Part shown: positions 56,399 to 64,000 of the stretch, one piece after another
How the letters are laid out: every line of letters begins with the position of its first letter
Numbering within the stretch: position 1 is the first letter of the stretch
NCBI RefSeq assembly: GCF_900109265.1
Contig: NZ_FNZM01000016.1
Location: forward strand, 124,001-188,000
Source: Paraburkholderia tropica
Lineage (GTDB): Bacteria > Pseudomonadota > Gammaproteobacteria > Burkholderiales > Burkholderiaceae
Direction of reading: 5' to 3'
Length of the DNA: 64,000 nucleotides
Translations under genes and position numbers: made by a program
The notes under the pieces: model-generated
Database searches by the model: none
Seen by the model: only the letters and a program-made list of their open reading frames with translations
Told to the model about the DNA's origin: nothing

Positions 56399-58158
56399 TC
56401 AAGCTCGGGTTGACGGCGAGGCTCTCGATCCTGCTGGTGTGCATCGGCGTGCTGGCGTCGGGCGCGACCGGCTATTCGACGTATCAGGCCAATCGCCGGC
56501 TGCTCATGCGCGAAGCGGAGCGCAGCCTGCTGACCTCGACGCAGCTCCTCGGCCAGCGTTTCACCGCCGCGCTCGGCGACGTCGCCGCCGACGCGCTCGT
56601 GCTCGCAACGCTGCCGTCGTCGGTGCAGGTTGCGCTCGGCGAAGCGTCCGGGCTCGGCAGCACGCGGCTCAAGCAGGTTTTCGTCGGCTTCATGCTGCAA
56701 CATCCCGAGTATCGGCAGATCCGTCTGATTTCGCGTTCGAATTTCGGCCTCGAACGCGTGCGCGTCGCGCGCGGCGAGCACGGCATCACGGTCGTGCCCG
56801 ACGACGAGCTGCAGGAGAAAGGCCAGTTTCCCTATGTGTTCGATACGCTGACCGCGAATGCGGGGCACGTCTATCTTTCGCAGATCGGACTCGAGGGCGG
56901 CGCGGCGTCCGACCCGGATCAGCCGGTGGTGCGCATCGGCACGCCCGTCGCGGACACGAGCGGCAGCAACATCGGCGTGCTCGTGATCGACGTGGATCTG
57001 ACGCGCGTGTTCGAGCGGATCGAACGCGATTTGCCGTCCGATTACGCGGTGTACATGGCGAACGAGTGGGGCGATTTTCTCGTGCATCCGGACCCGTCGC
57101 AGACCTTCGGTTTCGCGCGCGGGCGCCGTGTGCTGATGCAGAAAACTTTCCCGCTCACCGCGGCGCTCTTCGACGGCAACCAGTCGAACGTGACCTTTAA
57201 CGGTTTCGCGCACGCGCATGAACCGCCCGCCGAGGTCTTCGCGTTCGCGCGCCTGCCATATGGCGTCGTGGACGACCGGCACTTCGTCACGCTCGGGCTC
57301 GCGCGGCCGCTCAGCGACGTGCTCGAACCCGCCAACGCGCTGGGTGCGCAGATCGTGTGGCTCGCGCTGATATCGAGCGTCATCGCGATCGTGCTGGCGA
57401 TACTGTTCGCGCGTGCGCTGGTGCGTCCGCTGCGCACGCTGGCCTATGCGGTGACGCACATCTTCGACGACGCGGCGATTCAACGTCTGCCGGTTGCGCG
57501 TTCGGATGAAATCGGCGTGCTCGCGCGCTGTTTCGAGCGCATGCGCAGCGAGATCCGCTCGCAGGTGCACGCACTGCACGCGCGTCAGGAAGAGTTGACG
57601 CATCTCGCGGGGCACGACGCGCTGACCGGTTTGCCGAACCGCATGCGTTTCATGGATCAGCTCGAATTCGCGATCGGTCGCGCTGCGCTGGGCGGCGAAA
57701 AACTGGCGGTGTTGTTCGTCGACCTGAACGGCTTCAAGCAGATCAACGATCACTTCGGTCATTCCGCCGGCGACGCCGCGCTCGTTGTGGTGGCGCAGCG
57801 TCTGCGCGCGGCGCTGCGAGAGACGGATATCGTCGCGCGTTTCGGTGGCGACGAGTTCGTGATCCTCGCGGGCGACGTGCATTCGCCCGATGCGATCGAC
57901 TCGACGGCGGCGCGCATTCAGGCCGCAATGCGCCTGGCCGTGCCCGTTGGCTCGCATTCGGTCGATGTGGGCGTGAGCATTGGCGTGAGCGAGTTTCCCG
58001 CCGATGGCGACCATGCCGGAGAATTGCTGGCGAAGGCCGATACCGCGATGTATATCGCCAAGACGTCGCCGGGTGCCGATTACGTTCGCTATCGGGAACG
58101 CATGAGTGCGTCCAGCGACACGCCCGATCAACAACGTGTGATTCGCGACGGCGAATAA
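56395..58158 (+). CDS. Membrane diguanylate cyclase with periplasmic sensor (dCache-HAMP-GGDEF)
   Basis: Makes c-di-GMP from GTP. The 587 residues run: membrane segment (about 8-30), periplasmic Cache-like sensor (about 31-315), second segment (about 318-342, IVWLALISSVIAIVLAILFA), HAMP (about 343-400), GGDEF domain (about 405-570). The active site is intact (GGDEF, 484-488) and the inhibitory I-site RETD lies five residues before it (475-478), so product feedback is expected. There is no EAL domain. It is co-translated with the binding-protein gene. Confidence 0.93.
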   Translation: MIKLGLTARLSILLVCIGVLASGATGYSTYQANRRLLMREAERSLLTSTQLLGQRFTAALGDVAADALVLATLPSSVQVALGEASGLGSTRLKQVFVGFMLQHPEYRQIRLISRSNFGLERVRVARGEHGITVVPDDELQEKGQFPYVFDTLTANAGHVYLSQIGLEGGAASDPDQPVVRIGTPVADTSGSNIGVLVIDVDLTRVFERIERDLPSDYAVYMANEWGDFLVHPDPSQTFGFARGRRVLMQKTFPLTAALFDGNQSNVTFNGFAHAHEPPAEVFAFARLPYGVVDDRHFVTLGLARPLSDVLEPANALGAQIVWLALISSVIAIVLAILFARALVRPLRTLAYAVTHIFDDAAIQRLPVARSDEIGVLARCFERMRSEIRSQVHALHARQEELTHLAGHDALTGLPNRMRFMDQLEFAIGRAALGGEKLAVLFVDLNGFKQINDHFGHSAGDAALVVVAQRLRAALRETDIVARFGGDEFVILAGDVHSPDAIDSTAARIQAAMRLAVPVGSHSVDVGVSIGVSEFPADGDHAGELLAKADTAMYIAKTSPGADYVRYRERMSASSDTPDQQRVIRDGE

Positions 58159-58361
58159 GACAACCGTTCGTTCGAATTATTCGTATCGATTGAATCGACC
58201 GCGCTTCGTCTGATGTTTATTCACGCGAGTTACAAAACAAATTTGGGGAGTCATGGATTTTTTGGAGCGTCGCGATTACACTGCGTGTCTGATTTGTACC
58301 GAACAGTTAATTCGGTTCACTGATTTCCCCGCCGTGTTTGCTTCCCCGGCAAGATCGGCTT

Positions 58362-58390
58362 GTGCCAGCGACTGCTGGCACTTTTTATTT
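58362..58390 (+). terminator. Intrinsic terminator downstream of the GGDEF gene
   Basis: Perfect stem GTGCCAGC-GACT-GCTGGCAC followed by TTTTTATTT. It lies about 200 bp after the GGDEF stop codon, leaving room for a long 3' UTR or a small RNA (58159-58386). A second perfect hairpin without T-tract (GCGCGGGC-GTCTT-GCCCGCGC, 58435-58455) precedes the convergent methyltransferase gene. The rest of the gap 58159-58481 holds no supported gene. Confidence 0.88.
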
Positions 58391-58481
58391 CGTCCGCCCG
58401 GCGCTCGCCGTATGGGGACATCGGCATGTCGAATGCGCGGGCGTCTTGCCCGCGCCCCTCGCCGTTATTTACCCGCCGAGA

Positions 58482-59405
58482 CTAAATACGTGAGCGTTGC
58501 GCCGCTGTCCCAGTAGCATTGGGCATCGACGCGCGCAATTCGCTTTGGCTTTCTGCGCGTTTTGCGTGGATGCCGGCCACGAACGCCTGTGCTTCGACGT
58601 CATGCAACGCCGCGACCCAGCCATCGACCTGACTCTCCCACAATGCCGCGCGAGCGACGTCATGCGCCGCATTCAATTCAGCCAGATTCACGCGCGTTTC
58701 GTGATCGTCGTAAGGCGGCAGGATTGGCGCGGCTTTATCCGAGAGCCAGGTTTGAATGCCGGTGAATCCGGCGAGCTGAAACACACGCGGCAAGCGATCG
58801 CCGAGCGATAACACGCCTTCTCCGGCCGCGCGCTTGCCGCGCTCGCACAGCAGCGCATAACGAAACGCATCACAAAGCTCGTCGATCGACAGGTCGGTGG
58901 TCGTCGCGTTCGCGAGGGCGGCCTGCACCAGATTGCAGGGTTCGGCGCAGATCACGATGCCGCCGGGCCGCACGACGCGGCGCATTTCGCGCAAGGCGGC
59001 GAGCGGGTCGGCAAGGTGGATCAGTACGGTCTGGCAGGTCACGACGTCGAAGCTGTCGTCGGCGAACGGTAACGCCTGGGCATCGCCTTGCCGAAACGCG
59101 ACGCTCGCGCCGAAAGCCGCGAATGCCGATGCAATCGCAGCGTCGCCCGCCGCCCATTTGACATCGCGATCGAGCGCGCTCACGTGCACGCCTCGCGCCA
59201 TGCGCGGCGCGAGCAAGCGACTCCAGTGACATTGTCCGCAGCCGATATCGAGCAGACTGTGGCGATCCGCGAGTCGCCAGCGTTGGGCCATCAGGTCGAG
59301 AAAATCGGCGTTCCACCAGTAGTCGCGATAAGCGCCGAACCATTCTTCGGAATGGGCGAGTTGCGGCGAGGGCGCGAGCGCGCCCGTGTCCGGATTGAAT
59401 TCCAT
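58482..59405 (-). CDS. Class I SAM-dependent methyltransferase
   Basis: A 307-residue soluble methyltransferase. Motif I is LLDIGCGQCHWSRLLAP, the acidic residue for the SAM ribose is in VSALDRDVKW, the motif II/III region is GDAQALPFADDSFDVVTCQTVLIHL, followed by LREMRRVVRPGGIVICAEP. This is the UbiE/Methyltransf_11 type; substrate unknown. A C-terminal extension of about 100 residues is not recognised. It is transcribed leftwards alone. Confidence 0.9.
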   Translation of the reverse strand: MEFNPDTGALAPSPQLAHSEEWFGAYRDYWWNADFLDLMAQRWRLADRHSLLDIGCGQCHWSRLLAPRMARGVHVSALDRDVKWAAGDAAIASAFAAFGASVAFRQGDAQALPFADDSFDVVTCQTVLIHLADPLAALREMRRVVRPGGIVICAEPCNLVQAALANATTTDLSIDELCDAFRYALLCERGKRAAGEGVLSLGDRLPRVFQLAGFTGIQTWLSDKAAPILPPYDDHETRVNLAELNAAHDVARAALWESQVDGWVAALHDVEAQAFVAGIHAKRAESQSELRASMPNATGTAAQRSRI

Positions 59406-59567
59406 GGATCAATTCCCTGTTCGTGCAAAACCGGCCGCACCCGTGAGGGTTGCGGCGACATGAGGTAGTGCGGGACGAGCAGGGATTTACATGGGATCGG
59501 GGCGGGTTAGCGATCGTTAGTGGGAATAGGGATTGGTCGAGATTAGCCGAGATTAGCCGCTAACAAT

Positions 59568-60038
59568 TCATTGCGTGGGCGTCAGCGCCCGAAGCACTTC
59601 AAAGCGCTCGCATACGACCGGCATGGTCTTTTCCGCCACACGGCCGATTCGCCTGCATTCTTCGCTGAAGAAGCGCCAATGTTCGTTTCGCCAGTACGCG
59701 AGCGAAAGATCGCCTTCTCCTTCGCCGGCCGCGAAATCCGCGGCCACGCAATCGAACGGCGTGATGTCGACTTGCGTGGTCCGGCGGATCAAGGCGGGCG
59801 CGCCCTGCCAGTCGAGAACGATTTCGACGTCGCCCGTCCTGGGTGGCGTCTCGTTGTCGAAGTGCCACGACCAGAGCAGGCTGGACGTTGCGCGCTTCGC
59901 GCCGGCAACGATCAGATCGATCAGCGAATTCGAAAGCGCTGCGGAGTCGCCGAAGCCACCGAGGCGAATATCGCCGTCCGGCAACTGAATGCCGCGTGCA
60001 TTCAACTCAGCGACGATTTTCCTTACATTTTCCTTCAC
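59568..60038 (-). CDS. ASCH-domain protein
   Basis: A 156-residue protein consisting of one ASCH domain (a PUA-like RNA-binding fold): GAKRATSSLLWSWHFDNE, TGDVEIVLDWQGAPALIRRTTQVDITPFDCV, EGEGDLSLAYWRNEHWRFF and CERFEVL. Some members hydrolyse N4-acetylcytidine (YqfB); others are thought to act on RNA. The GTG at 60038 is chosen because AGGAG lies six bases before it; an upstream ATG (60062) lacks one. Confidence 0.87.
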   Translation of the reverse strand: MKENVRKIVAELNARGIQLPDGDIRLGGFGDSAALSNSLIDLIVAGAKRATSSLLWSWHFDNETPPRTGDVEIVLDWQGAPALIRRTTQVDITPFDCVAADFAAGEGEGDLSLAYWRNEHWRFFSEECRRIGRVAEKTMPVVCERFEVLRALTPTQ

Positions 60039-60468
60039 GCAATGCTCCTGGCGAGAGCGCATCGTATCCCGACAAATTAAGCGTGGGTGATCTGGAAAGG
60101 CCCGGGTGTCGACTTCTTGCCGAGGCGATTTTCCTGGTAATCCTGAGTAATGGGCTGATCGGCGGAAATTGTCTGCGGAGCGGATTGCCGTCGCCCAAGG
60201 TTCCGCCCGGAAGCGCCGCAAGGCGCGAGCGCAGATCGGTCATTCTTCCGGCACAGATGGCGACTCATAGCGACTCATGGCGACTCGGGGCCGTCGCCAG
60301 CCGTCGCTCCACCGTCCACCAGCGCTTGACGAAAGCAGGCTGCGACGTCGAAACCGCCGTTACTGCACTGCACAAATAAGCGGGTTCGCTGGCGCGTCCG
60401 CGACGAAATTGCCATACTGGAGGGCCGCCGACCATTACGGGCGCATTTTTCCAGCTTTTTTACACGCC
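60039..60468. other. Upstream region of ilvE with a short tandem repeat
   Basis: No supported gene. Three near-identical 10-bp units (GGCGACTCAT, AGCGACTCAT, GGCGACTCGG) lie at 60259-60288. No amino-acid leader peptide with branched-chain codons was seen, and ilvE lacks an obvious Shine-Dalgarno sequence. Confidence 0.5.
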
Positions 60469-61596
60469 ATGAACAAGACTGCCACTCCCCAGCCCGAGTT
60501 TACCCTCGAACGCCACCCGCAGCCGACGCCCGCCGCCGCCATCACCGCGTCGTTAGCTGACCCCGTATTCGGCAAGGTGTTTACGGACCACATGGTCACG
60601 ATCCGCTGGAAGGAAGGCCTCGGCTGGCATGACGCCAAAGTTGGTCCCCGCCGCGCTTTTGAAATCGATCCGGCCTGCGCGGTGCTGCACTACGCCCAGG
60701 AAATCTTCGAAGGCATGAAGGCTTACCGTCGTGAAAACGGCGAGATTTCGCTGTTCCGCCCGCAGGAAAACGCCAAGCGCTTCCGCGCCTCGGCAAGCCG
60801 CATGTCGATGCCCGAACTGCCGGAAGCGTTGTTCGTCGGCGCGGTGGAAGCGCTCGTCGACATCGATCGCGCCTGGGTGCCGGGCGGCGAAGGCAGCAGC
60901 CTGTATCTGCGTCCGTTCATGTTCGCCATCGAGAACTATCTGGGCGTGCGCGCGGCTTCGGAGTTCCTCTTCTGCGTGATCGCGTGTCCGGTCGGCCCCT
61001 ATTTCAAGTCGGGCAAGTCGGCCGTCACGGTGTGGGCGTCGGATCACTACACGCGCGCCGCGCCGGGCGGCACGGGCGCGGCCAAGTGCGGTGGCAACTA
61101 CGCGGCCAGCCTGATCGCGCAGACGGAAGCCTCGTCGCACGGCTGCGACCAGGTGGTGTTCCTGGACGCCGCCTCGCATCGCTGGATCGAGGAACTCGGC
61201 GGCATGAACATCTTCTTCGTCATGGACGACAATTCGCTGCGCACGCCGCCGCTGTCGGGCACGATCCTGCCCGGCATCACGCGCGCGTCGATCATCGAAC
61301 TGGCGCGCGCCGAGGGCTTCACGGTCAATGAAGCGCCGTATGCGTTCGACGAATGGCAAGCCGATGCGGCGTCGGGCCGTGTCAAGGAAACCTTCGCCTG
61401 CGGCACCGCGGCGGTCGTCACGGCGATCGGCGCCGTGCGTCACGCCGGCGGCGAGTTCAAGATCGGCGACGGCGGCGAGGGTGCGGTCACGCGCCAACTG
61501 CGCACGCTGCTCACCGACATCCAGCGCGGCAAGGCGCCGGACACGCGCGGCTGGGTGCGCACGGTCGAAGCCCAGCCCGTGACCGCTGCGCAGTAA
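60469..61596 (+). CDS. ilvE: Branched-chain amino acid aminotransferase
   Basis: Final step of Val, Leu and Ile synthesis: transfers the amino group of glutamate to the 2-oxo acids. It is a 375-residue fold-type IV enzyme of the larger (eukaryote-like) BCAT class. Blocks: DHMVTIRWKEGLGWHDAKVGP, HYAQEIFEGMKAYR, LYLRPFMFAIENYLGVR, PLP-Lys206 in GAAKCGGNYAASL, and GGMNIFFVMDD. The ATG at 60469 gives the conserved short N-terminus; the longer upstream frame is not family-like. An intrinsic terminator follows. Confidence 0.95.
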   Translation: MNKTATPQPEFTLERHPQPTPAAAITASLADPVFGKVFTDHMVTIRWKEGLGWHDAKVGPRRAFEIDPACAVLHYAQEIFEGMKAYRRENGEISLFRPQENAKRFRASASRMSMPELPEALFVGAVEALVDIDRAWVPGGEGSSLYLRPFMFAIENYLGVRAASEFLFCVIACPVGPYFKSGKSAVTVWASDHYTRAAPGGTGAAKCGGNYAASLIAQTEASSHGCDQVVFLDAASHRWIEELGGMNIFFVMDDNSLRTPPLSGTILPGITRASIIELARAEGFTVNEAPYAFDEWQADAASGRVKETFACGTAAVVTAIGAVRHAGGEFKIGDGGEGAVTRQLRTLLTDIQRGKAPDTRGWVRTVEAQPVTAAQ

Positions 61597-61634
61597 GATC
61601 GCGCAGTAGGACCGCTGATTCAGGGCGGTCAAAT

Positions 61635-61662
61635 AAAGCGGCGCTCCCGGAGCGCCGCTTTT
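61635..61662. terminator. Intrinsic terminator between ilvE and the SDR gene
   Basis: AAA-GCGGCGCT-CCCGG-AGCGCCGC-TTTT: a perfect 8-bp GC stem flanked by A and T runs, 40 bp after the ilvE stop and 26 bp from the convergent SDR gene end; usable from both sides. Confidence 0.85.
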
Positions 61663-61687
61663 GCGTTGACGCGCGGCAAACCGCGCG

Positions 61688-62464
61688 TCAGATATGCATC
61701 CCGCCCGCGACTTCGATCCGCTGGGCGTTCACCCAGCCGAAATCGTTCGACAGCAGCCCGGCGATCACCGGTCCGACGTCCTGCGGCAGTCCGGCCCGGC
61801 CGAGCGCCGTGTGATCGGCGACCGCCTTGTTGACTTCCGGATTGTCGCGGACCATGCCGCCGCTGAAATCGGTGGCGATCGCGCCGGGCGCGACCACGTT
61901 GACCGCGATGCGGCGCGGCCCCAGTTCGAGCGCCATATAGCGCGTGAGCGCTTCCACGGCCGCCTTCATCGGCCCGTAGACGGCGCGATTCGGAAACGCG
62001 AAGCGCGCCAGCCCGGACGAGATATTGACGATGCGCCCGCCGTCGTTCATCAGCGGCAGCAGCTTTTGCGTCAGCAGGAACACGCCCTTGAAATGGACGG
62101 CGAATTGCGCGTCGAGTTCGGCTTCCGTCGCGGAGGCAAGGCTCGCGGCGGACGACGTGCCCGCGTTGTTGACCAGATAGTCGAAGCGCTGCGCGCCCAT
62201 CGCGCCGAGCGTGTCGCGCACCTGCGCGGCGAACGCCTCGAACCCGGCGGCAACGCCGGTGTCCAGCCGAAGCGCCACGCCGGGCGCGCCGGCTTCCTTC
62301 GTCAGCGCGATCACGGCCTGCGCTTCCTGCTCGTTCGAGCGGTAGGTGAAGATCGAGCGAACGCCGCGCGCCGCGAGGCGCAACACGGTATCGCGGCCGA
62401 TGCCGCGGCTGCCGCCGGTGACGATCGCGATCGGGCCGGAAAGGGGTTGAGTCGTCTGTGACAT
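61688..62464 (-). CDS. Short-chain dehydrogenase/reductase
   Basis: A 258-residue classical SDR: cofactor motif TGGSRGIG, NNAG, catalytic Ser in NISSGLARF and Tyr/Lys in VYGPMK (YxxxK), and the later PGAIATDF. An Arg-Ser in the second strand (TYRSNEQEA) favours NADPH. Substrate unknown. It is divergent from an AraC-family gene, whose product probably controls it. Confidence 0.93.
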   Translation of the reverse strand: MSQTTQPLSGPIAIVTGGSRGIGRDTVLRLAARGVRSIFTYRSNEQEAQAVIALTKEAGAPGVALRLDTGVAAGFEAFAAQVRDTLGAMGAQRFDYLVNNAGTSSAASLASATEAELDAQFAVHFKGVFLLTQKLLPLMNDGGRIVNISSGLARFAFPNRAVYGPMKAAVEALTRYMALELGPRRIAVNVVAPGAIATDFSGGMVRDNPEVNKAVADHTALGRAGLPQDVGPVIAGLLSNDFGWVNAQRIEVAGGMHI

Positions 62465-62622
62465 GGTTTTCCTCTCTCATTCAATCAGTGGGTACCGCGA
62501 TTTTATGAACGCGAGAGGGGGCGCTTGAATGCCGAAACGCGCCTGATTTCTGCCTGATTGTGCTCGGGCGGAGTATGCTCGGCGCACGTCGTCCGCCCAC
62601 TTTCTCCATCATTGTCCCGATC

Positions 62623-63519
62623 ATGTCCGCTCCGCTCGCCGCGGCGATGCTGCGTTACACGCAGCGTCAGACCGCGCAAAGTCCCTACGCCACGGCCATC
62701 GACGGCGTGCTCATTCTTCGCTCCGATCACCCGACGCCGCCGTCCTACCGGCTCGCGAGTCCGGCGATGTGCATCGTCGCGCAGGGGGCGAAATGGGCGA
62801 CGTTCGGCGGCAGCCAGCTCGAATACCGCGCGGGCCAGGCCTTGGTGGTCGGCGTGGAAGCGCCGTCGCTCGGCCGCGTGTTCGAAGCGCGGCCCGACGA
62901 GCCTTGCCTCGTGCTGATCGTCGAACTCGATCTGGGCGAACTGCGCAGCGTGGTCGAGCAGATGCCGCGCCCGCCCGTGGCCGCCTCGCAGCGCGCGCGG
63001 GGCGTGCTGGTGACCGACTTCGACGGCCCGCTCGCCGACTGCGCGCTGCGCCTCGTGCGCCTGCTCGACACGCCCGAGGCGGTTGCGACCGTCGCGCCGC
63101 TGATCCGGCGCGAGATGAGCTACTGGCTGCTGGCCGGGCCGCACGGCGGCGAGGTGGCGCGCTTCGCGCTCGCGGACAGCCCCTCGCAACGCGTGATGAA
63201 CGCGATCCGTTCGCTGCGCCAGCGCTACGCCGCGCCGATTCACGTCGACGAACTCGCCTCGGTCGCGCAACTGAGCCGCTCGGCGTTTCATCGGCAATTC
63301 AAGGCGCTGACGTCGCTGACGCCGGTTCAATATCAGAAGCAGTTGCGCTTGCTCGAGGCGCGCCGGCTGATGCTGTCGCAGGCGATCGGCGTCGAGGCGG
63401 CGGCGTTCGCGGTCGGCTACGAGAGCGCGTCGCAGTTCAGCCGCGAGTACGCGCGCATGTTCGGCGCGCCGCCCAGCCGCGACACGAAGCAGTTGCGCCC
63501 CGCGCTCGAAGCGGGCTGA
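62623..63519 (+). CDS. AraC-family transcriptional regulator
   Basis: A 298-residue regulator. It has an N-terminal AraC_N-type domain (GVLILRSDHPTPPSYRLASPAMCIVAQGAK, then LVVGVEAPSLGRV) and a C-terminal double helix-turn-helix from about residue 205 (VDELASVAQLSRSAFHRQFKAL, VEAAAFAVGYESASQFSREYARMFG). The start ATG at 62623 (MSAPLAA) gives 158 bp of shared promoter space with the divergent SDR gene, a common AraC/SDR pairing. Confidence 0.93.
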   Translation: MSAPLAAAMLRYTQRQTAQSPYATAIDGVLILRSDHPTPPSYRLASPAMCIVAQGAKWATFGGSQLEYRAGQALVVGVEAPSLGRVFEARPDEPCLVLIVELDLGELRSVVEQMPRPPVAASQRARGVLVTDFDGPLADCALRLVRLLDTPEAVATVAPLIRREMSYWLLAGPHGGEVARFALADSPSQRVMNAIRSLRQRYAAPIHVDELASVAQLSRSAFHRQFKALTSLTPVQYQKQLRLLEARRLMLSQAIGVEAAAFAVGYESASQFSREYARMFGAPPSRDTKQLRPALEAG

Positions 63520-63549
63520 GCCAGATATCGCTTGCACGACTTGCGGCAT

Positions 63550-63583
63550 CGTATATATGATTCGTATATGGATCATATATACG
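63550..63583. promoter_or_regulatory. Perfect 12-bp inverted repeat, operator of the parD-like/map pair
   Basis: CGTATATATGAT-(10)-ATCATATATACG directly before the ribosome-binding site of the ParD-like gene, with a further half-site CGTATAT inside the spacer. AT-rich repeats in this position are typical of antitoxin autoregulation. Confidence 0.75.
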
Positions 63584-63592
63584 GAGCAGCAA

Positions 63593-63805
63593 GTGGGCAT
63601 TGTTAATATCGACGACGATCTGCACGATCAGATCCGCAAGGCGAGCGGCGTGTCGTGCCGCTCGATCAACGCGCAGGCGGCGTTCTGGATCAAGGTCGGC
63701 ATGTTGTGCGAAATGAATCCGACGACGCCGTTCAACGAGATCGTCACGCGCGAACTGCGCGCCGCGGGCGTGGCGGCGGAAGCGCTCAAGGTGGCGTCGG
63801 CGTGA
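63593..63805 (+). CDS. ParD-like antitoxin-family protein
   Basis: A 70-residue protein: GIVNIDDDLHDQIRKASGVSCRSINAQAAFWIKVGMLCEMNPTTPF. The start forms the beta strand and helices of a ribbon-helix-helix-like DNA-binding fold; this matches the ParD-like family. The GTG at 63593 is chosen because GGAG stands seven bases before it. No ParE toxin follows; the next gene, overlapping as GTGA, is a methionine aminopeptidase. It probably binds the inverted repeat just upstream. Confidence 0.8.
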   Translation: MGIVNIDDDLHDQIRKASGVSCRSINAQAAFWIKVGMLCEMNPTTPFNEIVTRELRAAGVAAEALKVASA

Positions 63806-64000
63806 CGAAGCGGCCAGAGGAAATCGCGCTGATGGCGGAGTCGGGCAAATTGCTCGCGGACGTGTTCGCGCGTCTGGACCGGCTGAGCCTGATCGGCATG
63901 TCGACGATGGCGGTGAACGATCTCGTCGACGGTCTCATCGTCAACGAACTCAAGGCGCGGCCGGCCAGCAAGGGGCAGTACGGCTACGCCTATGCGCTCA
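63802..64000 (+). CDS. map: Type I methionine aminopeptidase, N-terminal part (3' end outside window)
   Basis: Removes the initiator Met from new proteins. The 66 visible residues match the start of type I enzymes: RPEEIALMAESGKLLADVFARLDRL, GMSTMAVNDLVDGLIVNELKARPASKGQYGYAYAL. The metal-binding Asp/His residues lie beyond the window. The GTG start overlaps the ParD-like stop by 4 bp, so the two are co-translated. Its pairing with a ParD-like gene suggests an accessory copy, not the housekeeping one near rpsB. Confidence 0.88.
   Translation, partial: MTKRPEEIALMAESGKLLADVFARLDRLSLIGMSTMAVNDLVDGLIVNELKARPASKGQYGYAYAL

Noticed and set aside
58253..58516. 87-codon frame with a GGGGAG before its ATG
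   Set aside because: It reads straight through a perfect intrinsic terminator (58362-58390) and lacks protein-like sequence.

Overview
The window is GC-rich DNA with densely packed genes and many long spurious antisense frames. It carries a class of genes typical of Burkholderiales: intracellular PHB depolymerase, phasin-like protein, NMD3-like zinc-ribbon protein, surface-adhesin-E protein and Ku/LigD. A Paraburkholderia/Burkholderia/Caballeronia-type secondary replicon is the best guess. It is inferred from gene content and composition, not from a marker gene. No rRNA, tRNA, CRISPR array or intact transposase was seen.

Region 1 (1-12 kb) looks like a low-oxygen/starvation island. It holds the end of a PEP synthase, a ChaB-like protein, a phasin-like protein, an accessory FtsH, a frameshifted sigma-70 fragment, a small membrane peptide coupled to a CBS-pair protein, a flavodoxin-like protein, the PHB depolymerase PhaZ, an alpha/beta hydrolase, a zinc-ribbon protein and a phosphoribosyltransferase. 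Six FNR/ANR-like boxes occur between 2.1 and 9.9 kb. The content recalls the low-oxygen-activated locus of B. cenocepacia. Region 2 (12-31 kb) is mixed: a GlxA-type regulator with an HD hydrolase, a beta-type carbonic anhydrase, a dicarboxylate symporter, three MFS transporters, a LysR regulator with a palindromic operator, a FemAB/GNAT-like acyltransferase, a glycosyltransferase, an amino-acid-binding protein with a methionine-type aminotransferase, and an orphan sugar-binding protein translationally coupled to a LysR regulator.

Region 3 (30.8-32.4 kb) is a visibly AT-richer insertion: a PAAR spike protein, a GH24 lysozyme-like effector and a periplasmic candidate immunity protein that overlaps it. 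It is followed by about 500 bp of decayed DNA. This is a compact type VI secretion effector-immunity cassette. Region 4 (32.9-48.6 kb) holds a copper operon (DUF2946, outer-membrane protein, CopC), FadH with a 9-bp tandem repeat, a hybrid histidine kinase, the Ku/LigD end-joining pair with a small lysine-rich protein gene beside it, a class V aminotransferase, transketolase and a LysR regulator.

Region 5 (48.6-55 kb) is a single-strand cluster of TonB receptor, NMT1/THI5-like protein without signal peptide, PnuC-type permease, APH-fold kinase and rhodanese. It diverges from a LysR gene across a palindromic site and looks like an uptake and salvage pathway of unknown substrate. Region 6 (55.2-58.2 kb) is a polyamine-type periplasmic binding protein overlapping a membrane diguanylate cyclase, a probable ligand-sensing c-di-GMP pair. 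Region 7 (58.4-64 kb) holds a methyltransferase, an ASCH protein, ilvE, a divergent SDR/AraC pair, and a ParD-like antitoxin gene overlapping a methionine aminopeptidase gene that runs off the window, preceded by a perfect 12-bp inverted repeat.
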